From the NCBI GenBank assembly GCA_028277225.1, contig JANQHB010000056.1, positions 26,013-90,012 on the forward strand: 64,000 bases of DNA, in the 5' to 3' direction. This document shows, piece after piece, positions 17,520-26,067 of this stretch (position 1 is the first letter of the stretch; each line of letters starts with the position of its first letter). This DNA is from Chlorobium sp. (lineage in GTDB: Bacteria > Bacteroidota > Chlorobiia > Chlorobiales > Chlorobiaceae). The notes below the pieces were generated by a model. The model saw only the letters and a program-made list of their open reading frames with translations. It searched no databases and was not told the origin of the DNA. The position numbers were made by a program, and so were the translations under genes.

Positions 17520-17789
17520 ATGGAAAAGATTACGATCAATGTCAATATTTTCGGCGACAGGTACCCTTTGAGGGTGGAGAGCCGGGAGACTACAGAACAG
17601 GCGGCGATGGAGGTCGATCAGATCATGCAGCGTTTTGCCGGGCAGGCTCCCGATCTGGAAGCGAAACGGTTCGCCGTACTTGCGGCGGTTCAGCTTGCTG
17701 AAAAGAAAAATGAACTTCTGGCGCGTCTTTCCTTGATGGAAGAAAAAATTGACAAACTCAATCTTTTTCTTGAGCAAAATTCGCTTTAA
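17520..17789 (+). CDS. zapA: Cell division protein ZapA-like
   Basis: 89 residues. The N-terminal MEKITINVNIFGDRYPLRVE is the beta-strand region of ZapA, and the C-terminal helix (VLAAVQLAEKKNELLARLSL) is its coiled-coil dimer part. ZapA bundles FtsZ filaments at midcell. As in many bacteria, the gene is directly followed by a 6S RNA gene. Confidence 0.85.
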   Translation: MEKITINVNIFGDRYPLRVESRETTEQAAMEVDQIMQRFAGQAPDLEAKRFAVLAAVQLAEKKNELLARLSLMEEKIDKLNLFLEQNSL

Positions 17790-17799
17790 ACGTTACATT
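17770..17799 (+). promoter_or_regulatory. Candidate promoter of 6S RNA
   Basis: TTGAGC (17770-17775), 18 bp, TACATT (17794-17799), placing transcription start a few bases before the folded RNA. It overlaps the end of zapA. Confidence 0.4.
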
Positions 17800-17804
17800 G
17801 AAAG

Positions 17805-18032
17805 TAGAAGAAATTTCCGCACCGATTACAGGGGTGTTTTGTAAGTAAAAGAACCAACACTTGAGAACAGGGAGCTGAACTCTTCTTTTGGATTGCAGGC
17901 CTTGGCTGGCTTTCGGGTCAGACTGATCCCGGAGACGGGAACGCGGAGGAAGCAAAATATCTGAAGGAGGCGCCCACCGTGATGAAACGGGTTCTTAAAT
18001 CTTACACATCCCTGAGGTGCGGATTTTTTTTT
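17805..18032 (+). ncRNA. ssrS: 6S RNA
   Basis: A gene-free stretch between zapA and rny. CCGCACC (17817-17823) pairs with GGTGCGG (18016-18022), closing a domain of about 200 nt that ends in a run of nine T. The 3' half contains GGAGGCGCCCACCG, like the conserved 3' segment of 6S RNAs, and the two halves face each other as a long irregular hairpin. zapA-ssrS is a widely conserved gene pair. 6S RNA mimics an open promoter and holds sigma-70 RNA polymerase. Confidence 0.8.
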
Positions 18033-18085
18033 GCATAAAAGAAGGCCCTGAGAGATAGCGGGCTTACAAAGGAGGTTAGGTTTTA

Positions 18086-19660
18086 ATGGGGATTGTCGTT
18101 AATCTGTTTTTGATAATTATTGCATCGCTGTTGTTCTTTTGTATAGGTTTTTTTGTCGGTCGTTTCTTGCTGGAAAGGGTAGGTACGACAAAAGTGCTCG
18201 AAGCTGAGGAAAGGGCCGTACAGATCGTGCAGGAGGCCCAGAAAGATGCAAATGAATACAAGGAACTGAAAGTAGCCGAAGTAAACCAGGAGTGGAAGAA
18301 GCGAAGAAGGGAGTTCGATACCGATGTTCAGGTTCGAAACAACAAGTTCAACCAGTTGCAGAAGCAGGTCCGGCAGAAAGAAAACAACCTGAAAAAGCAG
18401 ACCATCGAAGCCAGGTCGGCTGAAAAGAAAGCGGCCGAAGCACTCAAGGAACTCGAACAGGATAAAGAGATCTTTGCAGGCAAGAATGAAGAGCTTGAAC
18501 GGATCATCAGTGAACAGAACGAGAAACTTGAAACGATAAGCAATCTTCAGGCCGAAGATGCCAAGAACATGCTTATCGACAATATGATCTCGGTGGCTCG
18601 CGAAGAGGCGACCGAAACGATTCACAATATCCACGAAGAATCGGAACAGGAAGCGAAAAAAATCGCCGAGAAAACAGTGCTCAGCGCAATACAGCGGGTT
18701 TCTTTCGAACAGGCTACAGAAAGTGCGCTATCAGTTGTCCATATTCAGAGCGACGAGCTCAAGGGCCGGATCATCGGACGTGAAGGCCGCAACATCAAGG
18801 CCTTTGAAAACGCGACCGGCGTTGATATCATCGTCGACGACACTCCTGAAGTGGTGATTCTCTCCTGTTTCGATCCGCTGCGACGCGAACTTGCCAAGCT
18901 GACGCTTCAAAAACTGCTGATCGATGGCATTATTCATCCTGTCGCCATTGAAAAAGCGTATGAAGACGCCAAAAAAGAGATTGACGATGTTATCATGAGC
19001 ACCGGAGAGGAAACACTCTCTTCGCTGCAGATCCCGGATATGTCGTCAGCGCTTGTCGCTCTCATAGGAAAAATGAAGTTCCATACGGTCTACGGCCAGA
19101 ACCTTCTGCAGCACTCGCGTGAGGTGGCAATGCTCGCGGGTCTCATGGCAGCAGAGCTCAAGCTCGATGCCAGGCTTGCAAAGCGGGCGGGACTTCTCCA
19201 TAAAATCGGTCTTGTTCTTCCTGTAAGCGACGATCCTCATCCAATCGCAGGGATGAAATATCTCCAGAAATTCAAGGAATCCAAGGTTGTCCTTAACGCA
19301 ATCGGGGCTCATAACGGGGATATTGAAAAAGTCACACCGCTTGCAGATCTTGTCGAAGCGGCACACATCATTTCAGCTTCCCGTCCCGGTGCACGCGGTG
19401 CCGTTACCCCTGAAGGCCAGGTTAAACGTCTCGAGAATCTCGAAGAGATCGCCAAAGGTTTTCCCGGCGTCATCAAGACCTATGCACTCCAGGCAGGAAG
19501 GGAGATCCGGGTTATCGTCGAGGGAGAAAACGTCAACGACTCGCAGGCAGACATACTTGCCCATGATATCGCCCACAAAATCGAAGAAGCCGCAGATTAC
19601 CCCGGCCAGATCAAAGTATCGATCATAAGGGAAAAACGCTCGGTAGCGTATGCGAAGTGA
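18086..19660 (+). CDS. rny: RNase Y homologue with altered HD active site
   Basis: 524 residues, full length. N-terminal membrane helix (about 3-27), long coiled coil (about 35-190), KH domain (GRIIGREGRNIKAFENATGV near 228-247) and HD-type domain. RNase Y is a membrane-anchored endonuclease that starts mRNA decay. Here the metal-binding HD dyad reads LLHKIG (H372-K373) and the family AHHGD motif reads AHNGD (H409-N410), so two residues expected for catalysis are replaced, while HSREVA and ARPGARG are kept. It may have little nuclease activity. Terminator follows. Confidence 0.93.
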   Translation: MGIVVNLFLIIIASLLFFCIGFFVGRFLLERVGTTKVLEAEERAVQIVQEAQKDANEYKELKVAEVNQEWKKRRREFDTDVQVRNNKFNQLQKQVRQKENNLKKQTIEARSAEKKAAEALKELEQDKEIFAGKNEELERIISEQNEKLETISNLQAEDAKNMLIDNMISVAREEATETIHNIHEESEQEAKKIAEKTVLSAIQRVSFEQATESALSVVHIQSDELKGRIIGREGRNIKAFENATGVDIIVDDTPEVVILSCFDPLRRELAKLTLQKLLIDGIIHPVAIEKAYEDAKKEIDDVIMSTGEETLSSLQIPDMSSALVALIGKMKFHTVYGQNLLQHSREVAMLAGLMAAELKLDARLAKRAGLLHKIGLVLPVSDDPHPIAGMKYLQKFKESKVVLNAIGAHNGDIEKVTPLADLVEAAHIISASRPGARGAVTPEGQVKRLENLEEIAKGFPGVIKTYALQAGREIRVIVEGENVNDSQADILAHDIAHKIEEAADYPGQIKVSIIREKRSVAYAK

Positions 19661-19667
19661 GTTTAGG

Positions 19668-19812
19668 TGACGAGAGACAAGTAACGAGTGACGAGTTCAG
19701 AAACATCGACAAAGGGCTGGCCGGCGTGCCGGCCCTTTTAGTTCACAGTTTTTGGTTGGATAGCAATGAGTGGGGGAGAATAGTTCCTGGTTCTCAGTTC
19801 TCAGTGCTGAGT
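19668..19812. repeat. Heptanucleotide repeats flanking the rny terminator
   Basis: TGACGAG/AGACAAG/TAACGAG/TGACGAG units at 19668-19695, and AGTTCCT/GGTTCTC/AGTTCTC/AGTGCTG units at 19782-19809. The 7-bp period is kept while the unit differs. Confidence 0.75.
19709..19742 (+). terminator. Terminator after rny
   Basis: Perfect GGCCGGC / GCCGGCC hairpin with a GT loop, flanked by AAAGGG and CCTTTTA. Confidence 0.75.
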
Positions 19813-20121
19813 GGGAAGAAAATGCAGGGGCACCCGACATGTCGGGATGCCTGCCCGTGAGGAGTTGGGAAAGACCCTTGTCTGTCGATTAACACCACTA
19901 CCTGCTGTCTCGTCCCCTCAGATATCTTTTTCCAGCTGTCAAGCTATTTCAACAGATCAACAATCTGTTATCTTCCACATGGCATGTCTTCATATCGGGC
20001 GAAAAATTTTTCGCCCCTACAAATCCACAAACATCGTACGGGCGGGTTTCAAACCCGCCCCTACAATCTCGTCACTTCCCACTTTCTACTTTCCCGGCAT
20101 CCCACATCCCACAATCTTCAC
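19813..20121. repeat. Palindrome-rich spacer between rny and hisB
   Basis: No gene. It contains a GGGCACCCGACATGTCGGGATGCC-like palindrome (about 19825-19853), GGGCGAAAAA/TTTTTCGCCC (19995-20017) and GGGCGGGTTT/AAACCCGCCC (20036-20064), all related to palindromes in other spacers. Confidence 0.7.
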
Positions 20122-20724
20122 TCAAACTACCCCTTTCGTAGACGGAACTGACGTTCCCGTGACGGAGACGGCTTGTTTCATGGCGTAGGCGAATGCCTTG
20201 AACAGGGCTTCGATCTTGTGGTGGGAATTGCTTCCTTCCAGAACTTCCATGTGGATGTTCGCTTTCATGGTTCTTGAAAGGGAAAGGAAAAAATGCTCGA
20301 TCATTTCGGTTGCCATCCCGTTGATGTCCGTTCTCCGGAACTCACAGTTGAAGACGCAGTAGCTTCGGCCGCCAAGGTCGAGGGCGCATCGGGCGAGCGC
20401 TTCGTCCATCGGGATCATTGCCCAGCCGTAACGCTGGATCCCTTTTTTATCGCCGAGCGCTTCGAGGACTGCCGAGCCGAAGACAAGCGCAATGTCTTCC
20501 ACGGAGTGGTGGTCGTCGATGTCCGTGTCACCATCGCATCTGATTGCAAGGTCGATGCCCGAGTGTTTGCTGAAGTTCGAGAGCATGTGGTCGAGGAACC
20601 GGACTCCTGAATCGATCGAATTCTGACCGGAGCCGTCAAGGTTCAGTTCAGCCACAATATCGGTTTCGGCGGTTTTTCTCCGGATGGTTGCCGTGCGGTC
20701 TTTTTGCTGTATGGTATTGGACAT
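20122..20724 (-). CDS. hisB: Imidazoleglycerol-phosphate dehydratase
   Basis: 200 residues, the normal length of the monofunctional enzyme of histidine synthesis. It shows [17 protein letters not shown], the metal motif [11 protein letters not shown] (about 70-80) and the second-half motif [15 protein letters not shown]. No phosphatase domain is fused. It starts 8 bp after the DUF2905 gene on the same strand. No other his gene is nearby. Confidence 0.96.
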   Translation of the reverse strand: MSNTIQQKDRTATIRRKTAETDIVAELNLDGSGQNSIDSGVRFLDHMLSNFSKHSGIDLAIRCDGDTDIDDHHSVEDIALVFGSAVLEALGDKKGIQRYGWAMIPMDEALARCALDLGGRSYCVFNCEFRRTDINGMATEMIEHFFLSLSRTMKANIHMEVLEGSNSHHKIEALFKAFAYAMKQAVSVTGTSVPSTKGVV

Positions 20725-20732
20725 GGATCAAT

Positions 20733-20975
20733 TCACATGATAAACTTGTTGAAAAAATAGAGCAAAAGACTCAGAATGATCGACAGAACGATAGAGGTGC
20801 CTAACGGGAAATAAAGGCTGACATTGTCCTTCTTGATCCTGAAGTCCAGCGGCAGGTTCCCGAACCATCCGAACAGGTCTGAAACGCCTGTTTTCTGGAC
20901 CGCAATGACCAGGAGGCCGACGGCAGCGATGATGATTCCCAGAGTGACGAGAAGTTTTCCCGGATCAGTGGGCAC
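20733..20975 (-). CDS. DUF2905 family small membrane protein
   Basis: 80 residues with two hydrophobic helices (about 7-27 and 56-78) around a conserved middle LPLDFRIKKDNVSLYFPLGT, the pattern of the DUF2905 family (LPGDI...YFPL). The start is a GTG. It is probably co-transcribed with hisB. Function unknown. Confidence 0.8.
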   Translation of the reverse strand: MPTDPGKLLVTLGIIIAAVGLLVIAVQKTGVSDLFGWFGNLPLDFRIKKDNVSLYFPLGTSIVLSIILSLLLYFFNKFIM

Positions 20976-21080
20976 GTCTTGGATTTTCCTGAAAAGTTAC
21001 AGATATTAAGCCCTTTGCTATTTACCGGCAAGTTACGATATTTGAAGTAAACCTGATAATTAACAATGTCCTGAGGGATT

Positions 21081-21434
21081 ATGCATATTTTTCTCGTTGT
21101 TTTGATACTGTTGGCTTCGATACTGCTTATGGGTGTCGTCCTGCTGCAGAGCCCGAAGGGGGGAAGCGGCCTGACAGGCGGAATTGCCAGCCTCGGCACC
21201 GTCCAGAATCTCGGTGTCAGAAGAACGGGTGATTTCTTGAGCAAAGCGACAGCGATCCTTGCAGGTATTGTTATGGTTCTCAGTTTTGTCGTCCAGTTTA
21301 CCCTGCCGTCCAGGCAGGCCAACGTCAACGCAAGGGAAAGCGTCCTCCAGAAAGAACTTCCAGCCATCCCGGCCCCCGCAGGCAATGCGGTACCGGAAGC
21401 CCCGGCGGCTGTTCCTGAAAAAAGCGCTGAATAG
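21081..21434 (+). CDS. secG: Preprotein translocase subunit SecG
   Basis: 117 residues. Two membrane helices (about 1-20 and 49-73) separated by the family loop [15 protein letters not shown], then a cytoplasmic or variable tail rich in Ala and Pro. SecG assists the SecYE channel. It is directly followed by tRNA-Lys. Confidence 0.92.
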   Translation: MHIFLVVLILLASILLMGVVLLQSPKGGSGLTGGIASLGTVQNLGVRRTGDFLSKATAILAGIVMVLSFVVQFTLPSRQANVNARESVLQKELPAIPAPAGNAVPEAPAAVPEKSAE

Positions 21435-21451
21435 ATAAGGAAAAGGATTTT

Positions 21452-21527
21452 GCGTTCGTAGCTCAAGTGGTAGAGCAACTGACTCTTAATCAGTGGGTTG
21501 AGGGTTCGACTCCTTCCGAACGCACCA
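21452..21527 (+). tRNA. tRNA-Lys (CUU)
   Basis: Acceptor GCGTTCG/CGAACGC, anticodon stem ACTGA/TCAGT, loop CTCTTAA with anticodon CTT, and T-arm GAGGG-TTCGACT-CCTTC. CCA encoded. It marks the left border of the accessory region. Confidence 0.95.
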
Positions 21528-21535
21528 TATAAAAT

Positions 21536-21572
21536 AAAGGCTTACAGGTTTCGATCTGTAAGCCTTTTGTTT
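21536..21572 (+). terminator. Terminator after secG-tRNA-Lys
   Basis: AAGGCTTACAG / CTGTAAGCCTT hairpin with an 8-nt loop and a T-rich tail. Confidence 0.85.
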
Positions 21573-21589
21573 TTAATGGATACTGAGGG

Positions 21590-21810
21590 TGTGCTTTCAA
21601 GCATGTTATGCTCGCTACTGCAAAATCAATAATCCACACGAATAATCACCCTTTAGGTAATACGAACTTAGTGAATACAGATGAATAAAGGTCATACAGA
21701 TGCTTGTCAAGTCTGGAAAGATGCTTGATTTACCGATACTTGATCATGTGATTGTCGGTATTGATGGTGGGTATCTTAGCTTTTTTGATAACTCGCTGGT
21801 CAGCAGATAA
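21590..21810 (+). pseudogene. radC: RadC C-terminal fragment, frameshifted
   Basis: Frame one reads ...AFKHVMLATAKSIIHTNNHP then LGNTNLVNTDE and a stop (about 21593-21682). After a 2-base shift the second frame continues KVIQMLVKSGKMLDLPILDH and VIVGIDGGYLSF...SR, ending TAA at 21808-21810. This is the JAB/MPN-like C-terminus of RadC (family motif HNHPSG with the following VLDHIIVG). The N-terminal two-thirds are missing and the HNHPSG motif has become NNHPLG. It lies 60 bp after tRNA-Lys and starts the accessory region. RadC-type genes often travel with mobile elements. Confidence 0.8.
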
Positions 21811-22174
21811 CAGAAGATCCTGTGGCGTCAGCCCGAAAAATGGAGCATTTGGTTTTAGAAAAATGACTTAGATCACAATTATGGTATGTAGATGAAAAAT
21901 CACAATAACCCTCAAGAATGATGACACAGTTCGGGGAGATTTTCTAAGCATAAATGCAATGGCCCAGATAATGCTGTTGTAAAACACGGGCAAAGTTCAT
22001 GGATGAGATTCGGGATCAGGGACTGTGTGTATAAAAAAAATTATGTGTTCGATGTTGATATAATTCGTATTATATTCGATAAGAATCGAAGAAATTGCAT
22101 TTTCGATGGTAATAAGCTTTGAAACAGGCATTTTTTAAGCTTAGCCTTTGTATACTTTTTTAAATAATTGTGCT
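21811..22174 (+). other. A+T-rich spacer before the first lipoprotein gene
   Basis: No gene recognised. The composition becomes strongly A+T-rich after about 22030; a TTCGAT...ATTCGTATTATATTCGATAAGAATCGAA stretch near 22048-22090 contains short inverted TTCGAT/ATCGAA elements. Confidence 0.4.
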
Positions 22175-22825
22175 ATGTCTAATTTTTTTTTTAAAGTAAA
22201 GTCATTTTGCCTTTCATTATTTTTGTTTCTACTAGGTTGTTCAAGTCAGTTGCAAGATTTCGAAAAGGCAATTAATAATCGTATATCTGATTCACTTTAT
22301 GTTGATATCGAGGAAATGAGTGACTATTCCAAGCGCAAATATGGCTTTGATACAGTTGGTCCCGGAGATAAACTATTGATTGTTGATGTGGGGCGCTATA
22401 CAAAGGATGCAGATGATGAAGATGCATTGAAGATTGCAGAATATTTGGCAAGTGGAAATACTTTGGTAGAGGAAAACAATTCTTTAATAAGCGTCGGCTA
22501 TAATATAAATATGGGTTATTTAGAAAAAAATAATGTTTATATATTAAGAAAAGAAGTTATTGATTCTGATATAGCTATTCAAGGGCGCTCTTATAAGGGT
22601 GAAAAAATATGGAGATTTTATATTGGAAATAAAAGAGTGCAAGATATACTGGGTTGGACAGAGCCAGCTGAACAGGATGGCAAGATTGTGACTTATGTAA
22701 AATATGTTGCTAAAGTTTCAGATAGGCCAAAATGGGCAACATTTGTTGCAAGCGAATTAAATGAATTTAAAACACGTCCGGAAATGGAGATTCGTTTGGT
22801 GAAGACCAATAAGGGATGGGAATAA
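22175..22825 (+). CDS. Putative lipoprotein of unknown function
   Basis: 216 residues from ATG 22175 (MSNFFFKVKSFCLSLFLFLL then GCSSQ). The signal ends in a lipobox LLGC, so the mature protein should be membrane-anchored at the Cys. The mature part has an Asp/Glu-rich first half (GPGDKLLIVDVGRYTKDADD) and predicted beta strands; no known domain was recognised. It is A+T-rich compared with neighbouring core genes, suggesting transfer. The open frame also starts from a TTG at 22148, which is less likely. It precedes a large secreted lipase-like gene. Confidence 0.7.
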   Translation: MSNFFFKVKSFCLSLFLFLLGCSSQLQDFEKAINNRISDSLYVDIEEMSDYSKRKYGFDTVGPGDKLLIVDVGRYTKDADDEDALKIAEYLASGNTLVEENNSLISVGYNINMGYLEKNNVYILRKEVIDSDIAIQGRSYKGEKIWRFYIGNKRVQDILGWTEPAEQDGKIVTYVKYVAKVSDRPKWATFVASELNEFKTRPEMEIRLVKTNKGWE

Positions 22826-23594
22826 AAAGCCGAAAGAATCATTTAGTAACCGCCTGTGTCATGCTTTTTGTATAGCGGCTTTTGAGAAGTTCTCCTGTTG
22901 ATTCATCTCCAGCAAAAAAGCATGCCATCGGCTCTATTCAGTGGCTATCACTAACATGACTCCCCCTTTCGATCTCACAGCACTCTATTCATACTGACCC
23001 TTGGTAAGAACTAAAGAGCTTTCACGAGCAGAAAGAATCAGCTTCCTTTTCATGGACACAGTTTTATGTATTAGACAACAATAGAATTCCGTGTGTGCTG
23101 TTAGGTCTTCTTGAGAATGAGCTGATAACTTCTTCGCTTTCAAGAATATACTACCATTGATTACTGACTTCAGTCACACCCAACGTTACGCTTTGCTCCA
23201 CTTTGACTTTAAAAGCTGCTTCTTCAGTCAGTTCAGAGGCGATGTAATATTCGTGTACTATCCTTATATTTGGTAGAAGCTCGTGGTCGTTGCATAACGG
23301 AAATTATGTGCCAAGCCTTTCAGGAAGCTGAGTACAGCATTACATAATTGGCGTTATACAAGCAACCGTATAGCGGGCTATCAGAAGATATGACATCTGG
23401 ACTCTGAGCATGCTGGCAGAACAGAGGATATCTTAGATATTTACTCACGCTCCCCTCAAACTCACAGAAACCGTCATCAAGTGCAGAAAGTGTAATAAGT
23501 GAAAGGTTATGCATATCAATAAAGACGAACCTTCTCACATTCGAATGAATATCGTTTCATTTGAACACATATTAAAATATCCTTTAAATCAAAC
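22826..23594. other. Spacer with degenerate sequence and a palindromic repeat
   Basis: No intact gene. Near 23288-23312 and 23342-23361 two arms match as inverted repeats (TTGCATAACG..AATTATGT against ACATAATT..CGTTATACAA). The right arm and the following ~60 bp recur at 25843-25926. On the minus strand 22826-23060 shows only short broken reading frames, which may be gene remains that could not be identified. Confidence 0.55.
23318..23440 (+). repeat. Copy A of an ~85-110-bp dispersed repeat
   Basis: The stretch AGGAAGCTGAGTACAGCATT (23321-23340) and the following bases up to about 23402 are nearly the same as copy B at 25843-25926; weaker similarity runs to about 23440. Confidence 0.8.
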
Positions 23595-25709
23595 ATGATG
23601 AGGAATTACAAATCATTTATCTGTTGTTCGATATTGTTTTATTTTATCTCTTTTTATGCAGGCTCAAAGACACATGCATATGATGATTTTTATTATTATG
23701 ATCGGTATATAGGAAAATACAGTCACAACAACAGTAATTATGTGCTGAGTAAAGCAGTTGATTATGGTATTGATGGGGATGAGCTGGTAAAAATAACACG
23801 AGATCCTCTGCCTAAAAGTACGATAGTAAACTGGTCAATGGCAATCAATTGTTTACCATATGCCATACTTTCTGATGCTATCTATGATCATAAAAAAGTT
23901 ATTGTAGATGACTGGATAAAAGTTGATATGGTTGATGGGGCTGTTAAAGCCTTAAGTGGTTTTCATGCTGCAACTTATAGAAATATTAATTCGGATGAAA
24001 TTGTGGTTGTTTTTGAAGGAACAAATCCAATAAGCAATCTGGATTGGGGTACAAATATTAGAGCTTTTGTGGGCATTCCAACATTTCAACATGTATTTGC
24101 CTTTAATTACATGGCTGAAGTATTTGACAAGTATGGGCCAAATATAACTGTTACAGGGCATTCACTAGGGGGCGGCATAGCACAAATGGTAGGATCAACA
24201 CTTGGCCTTAAAACAATAACCTTTAATGCGGCAAATGTGCCATTGCTTTCAGAGATAGGGAATAATAATCAAATTAAAGATGATCGACTAGTCAATATAT
24301 ACTTAGGTTCTGACCCGGTTAATGCTGCATACAGCTCATTGGGTAAGGTAACAAGCATACGTTTGGGTCATACAATTGTGCTAGCGTTTGATGTTGAGAC
24401 AAAAGACAAAATAAATCTACTTAGCAATAACAATCCCCATAACATGAATGTCGTTATTCAGAAAATCACCGGCATGAAGAATTTTGTGTGCAAGGTTTTA
24501 TCTAAAAATAATAATGATTGGAGATATGTTGATTGCAAGAACAAAAACAATTCACTGGAAGAGCAGATTTTATTGCCTGAAAAGTGGTCGACTAAAATAC
24601 ATCATTTTGAAGAAGGTGGGTGGTCGGGTTTTACCCCACCAACTGTCCAAGATAACCGTGTTTACGGAGGTATACTGAAAACCGTATTCGCGCTCGATTC
24701 ACGCACGGGAGCCCTTGTCTGGAAGAGAGATCTTTCATGGTACGTTACCCATCAGAGGCCTGCATTGGATGTAGAGGCAGGTTACGTTTGGGTAAGCACC
24801 GGGGGTATGGCATATAAGCTTAATAAGAATACAGGTGCAATAGCCCAAAAGACCAGTCTGCCGGGCAATGGCTATGTAAAATTGACCCGTTATGCCCATG
24901 GTAAGGAAGTTGTACTTGGCAAAGGTGGATTGTACGTGATCGATAACGGACGAATATTATGGCGTAACAGAGATATAAAAGGAGACGGATTTTCCATATA
25001 TAAGGGGATAATCTACGCAGGAGAAAGGAAGAAAGGGCAGCCGACACACATGGTAGGCTTAGATTTATGGAGTGGCAAGATTCTTCGTAAATTTCCTACG
25101 GATAGCTGGGCAAGATGGAAGCCGTCTGTGCACTTAGGTGTTCTATATTTTGTAGACATTGAAAATACACTATATGCGCTTGATATCGATGTTTGGACAC
25201 TTCGATGGAAACAAAAGCTCAAAGGACGCCCGTATTCTCCACCAGTTATTCACAAAGGTATTTTGTATATAACAACAGACAATACTTATGCAATTGATGC
25301 CTTGTCGGGAAAAATTCTTTGGCGCCAACCTTTCGGCCAAGGAACTGCTTCCCCATTTGTTGGAGCTGATGGGTTGTATGTGATTCGGGTAGAATATACC
25401 GCAGACAAAGGGTCAGCGGATCGAATACCAGTTTTTCGTGGACCAGAAGAAATAATGAAATCTTATGATGCTGATACTATCGCAAACATTAAGAAGCGCA
25501 TAGAGAAAGGGGGATACAAGGGTAACCTGATTAAGGACGGTTACGGATTTAAAACATTCATTTATTTGCTTGATATTGACAACGGAGCGGTATTATGGAA
25601 GGCGCCAATGCCATTATTGACGGATTCTGATTGCACACCAACTGAAATCGGAAGAACTCTCTACGTTGGCACAAATGACGGTGTGTTTCGCGCATTGGTT
25701 CGCGAATAA
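23595..25709 (+). CDS. Secreted lipase fused to a PQQ-like beta-propeller
   Basis: 704 residues. N-terminal signal (about 6-28, hydrophobic, ending near AYDD). Residues 80-300 form an alpha/beta-hydrolase of the class 3 lipase type: oxyanion region VVVFEGTNP (137-145), nucleophile motif GHSLGGG with Ser190, and likely Asp240 and His282. From about 340 to the end the chain changes to repeated propeller blades (VFALDSRTGALVWKRD, MVGLDLWSGKILRKF, LYALDIDVWTLRWKQ, TYAIDALSGKILWRQ, YLLDIDNGAVLWK), as in PQQ-like/BamB proteins. The two parts also differ in base use, the first being more A+T-rich. Substrate unknown; exported. Confidence 0.8.
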   Translation: MMRNYKSFICCSILFYFISFYAGSKTHAYDDFYYYDRYIGKYSHNNSNYVLSKAVDYGIDGDELVKITRDPLPKSTIVNWSMAINCLPYAILSDAIYDHKKVIVDDWIKVDMVDGAVKALSGFHAATYRNINSDEIVVVFEGTNPISNLDWGTNIRAFVGIPTFQHVFAFNYMAEVFDKYGPNITVTGHSLGGGIAQMVGSTLGLKTITFNAANVPLLSEIGNNNQIKDDRLVNIYLGSDPVNAAYSSLGKVTSIRLGHTIVLAFDVETKDKINLLSNNNPHNMNVVIQKITGMKNFVCKVLSKNNNDWRYVDCKNKNNSLEEQILLPEKWSTKIHHFEEGGWSGFTPPTVQDNRVYGGILKTVFALDSRTGALVWKRDLSWYVTHQRPALDVEAGYVWVSTGGMAYKLNKNTGAIAQKTSLPGNGYVKLTRYAHGKEVVLGKGGLYVIDNGRILWRNRDIKGDGFSIYKGIIYAGERKKGQPTHMVGLDLWSGKILRKFPTDSWARWKPSVHLGVLYFVDIENTLYALDIDVWTLRWKQKLKGRPYSPPVIHKGILYITTDNTYAIDALSGKILWRQPFGQGTASPFVGADGLYVIRVEYTADKGSADRIPVFRGPEEIMKSYDADTIANIKKRIEKGGYKGNLIKDGYGFKTFIYLLDIDNGAVLWKAPMPLLTDSDCTPTEIGRTLYVGTNDGVFRALVRE

Positions 25710-25842
25710 TTCTTTGGAACCAATATCTATGTGGATAGTGGCATTCAGGACTAAGAGTTTGTAGGTTCTTGGACAAAAAGTCTTGGCTACTTCCCAATTG
25801 TAAGACAGGTTTTTCGATAAAATAAGGTGTTTTAGACTGCCT

Positions 25843-25950
25843 CAGGAAGCTGAGTACAGCATTACATAATTAGCGTTATGCAGGCAACCGTATGGTGGCG
25901 CATATATCATATCAGGTATCTGGATACTAAATATCCCTAGTAGAACAGCA
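25843..25950 (+). repeat. Copy B of the dispersed repeat of 23318
   Basis: Shares AGGAAGCTGAGTACAGCATT, then CATAATT.GCGTTAT and GCAACCGTAT with copy A; the outer left inverted arm present at copy A is missing here. It lies about 135 bp after the lipase/propeller gene and before the next lipoprotein gene. Confidence 0.8.
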
Positions 25951-26067
25951 GAGTTGTAATCGTCGTTCTCTATTTCTATTTACATGTTTTTGTAAAGGCA
26001 GTGTGGCTATTTGATATGAAGCACTTTTAAGGCGTTTCTTTCTAAACACTTACAATTACACTCAATC

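Noticed and set aside
23285..23361. True integron attC site and gene cassettes
   Set aside because: Arms resemble attC ends, but the second copy lacks one arm, the distance from gene ends is too long and no integrase is seen; kept as a finding only.
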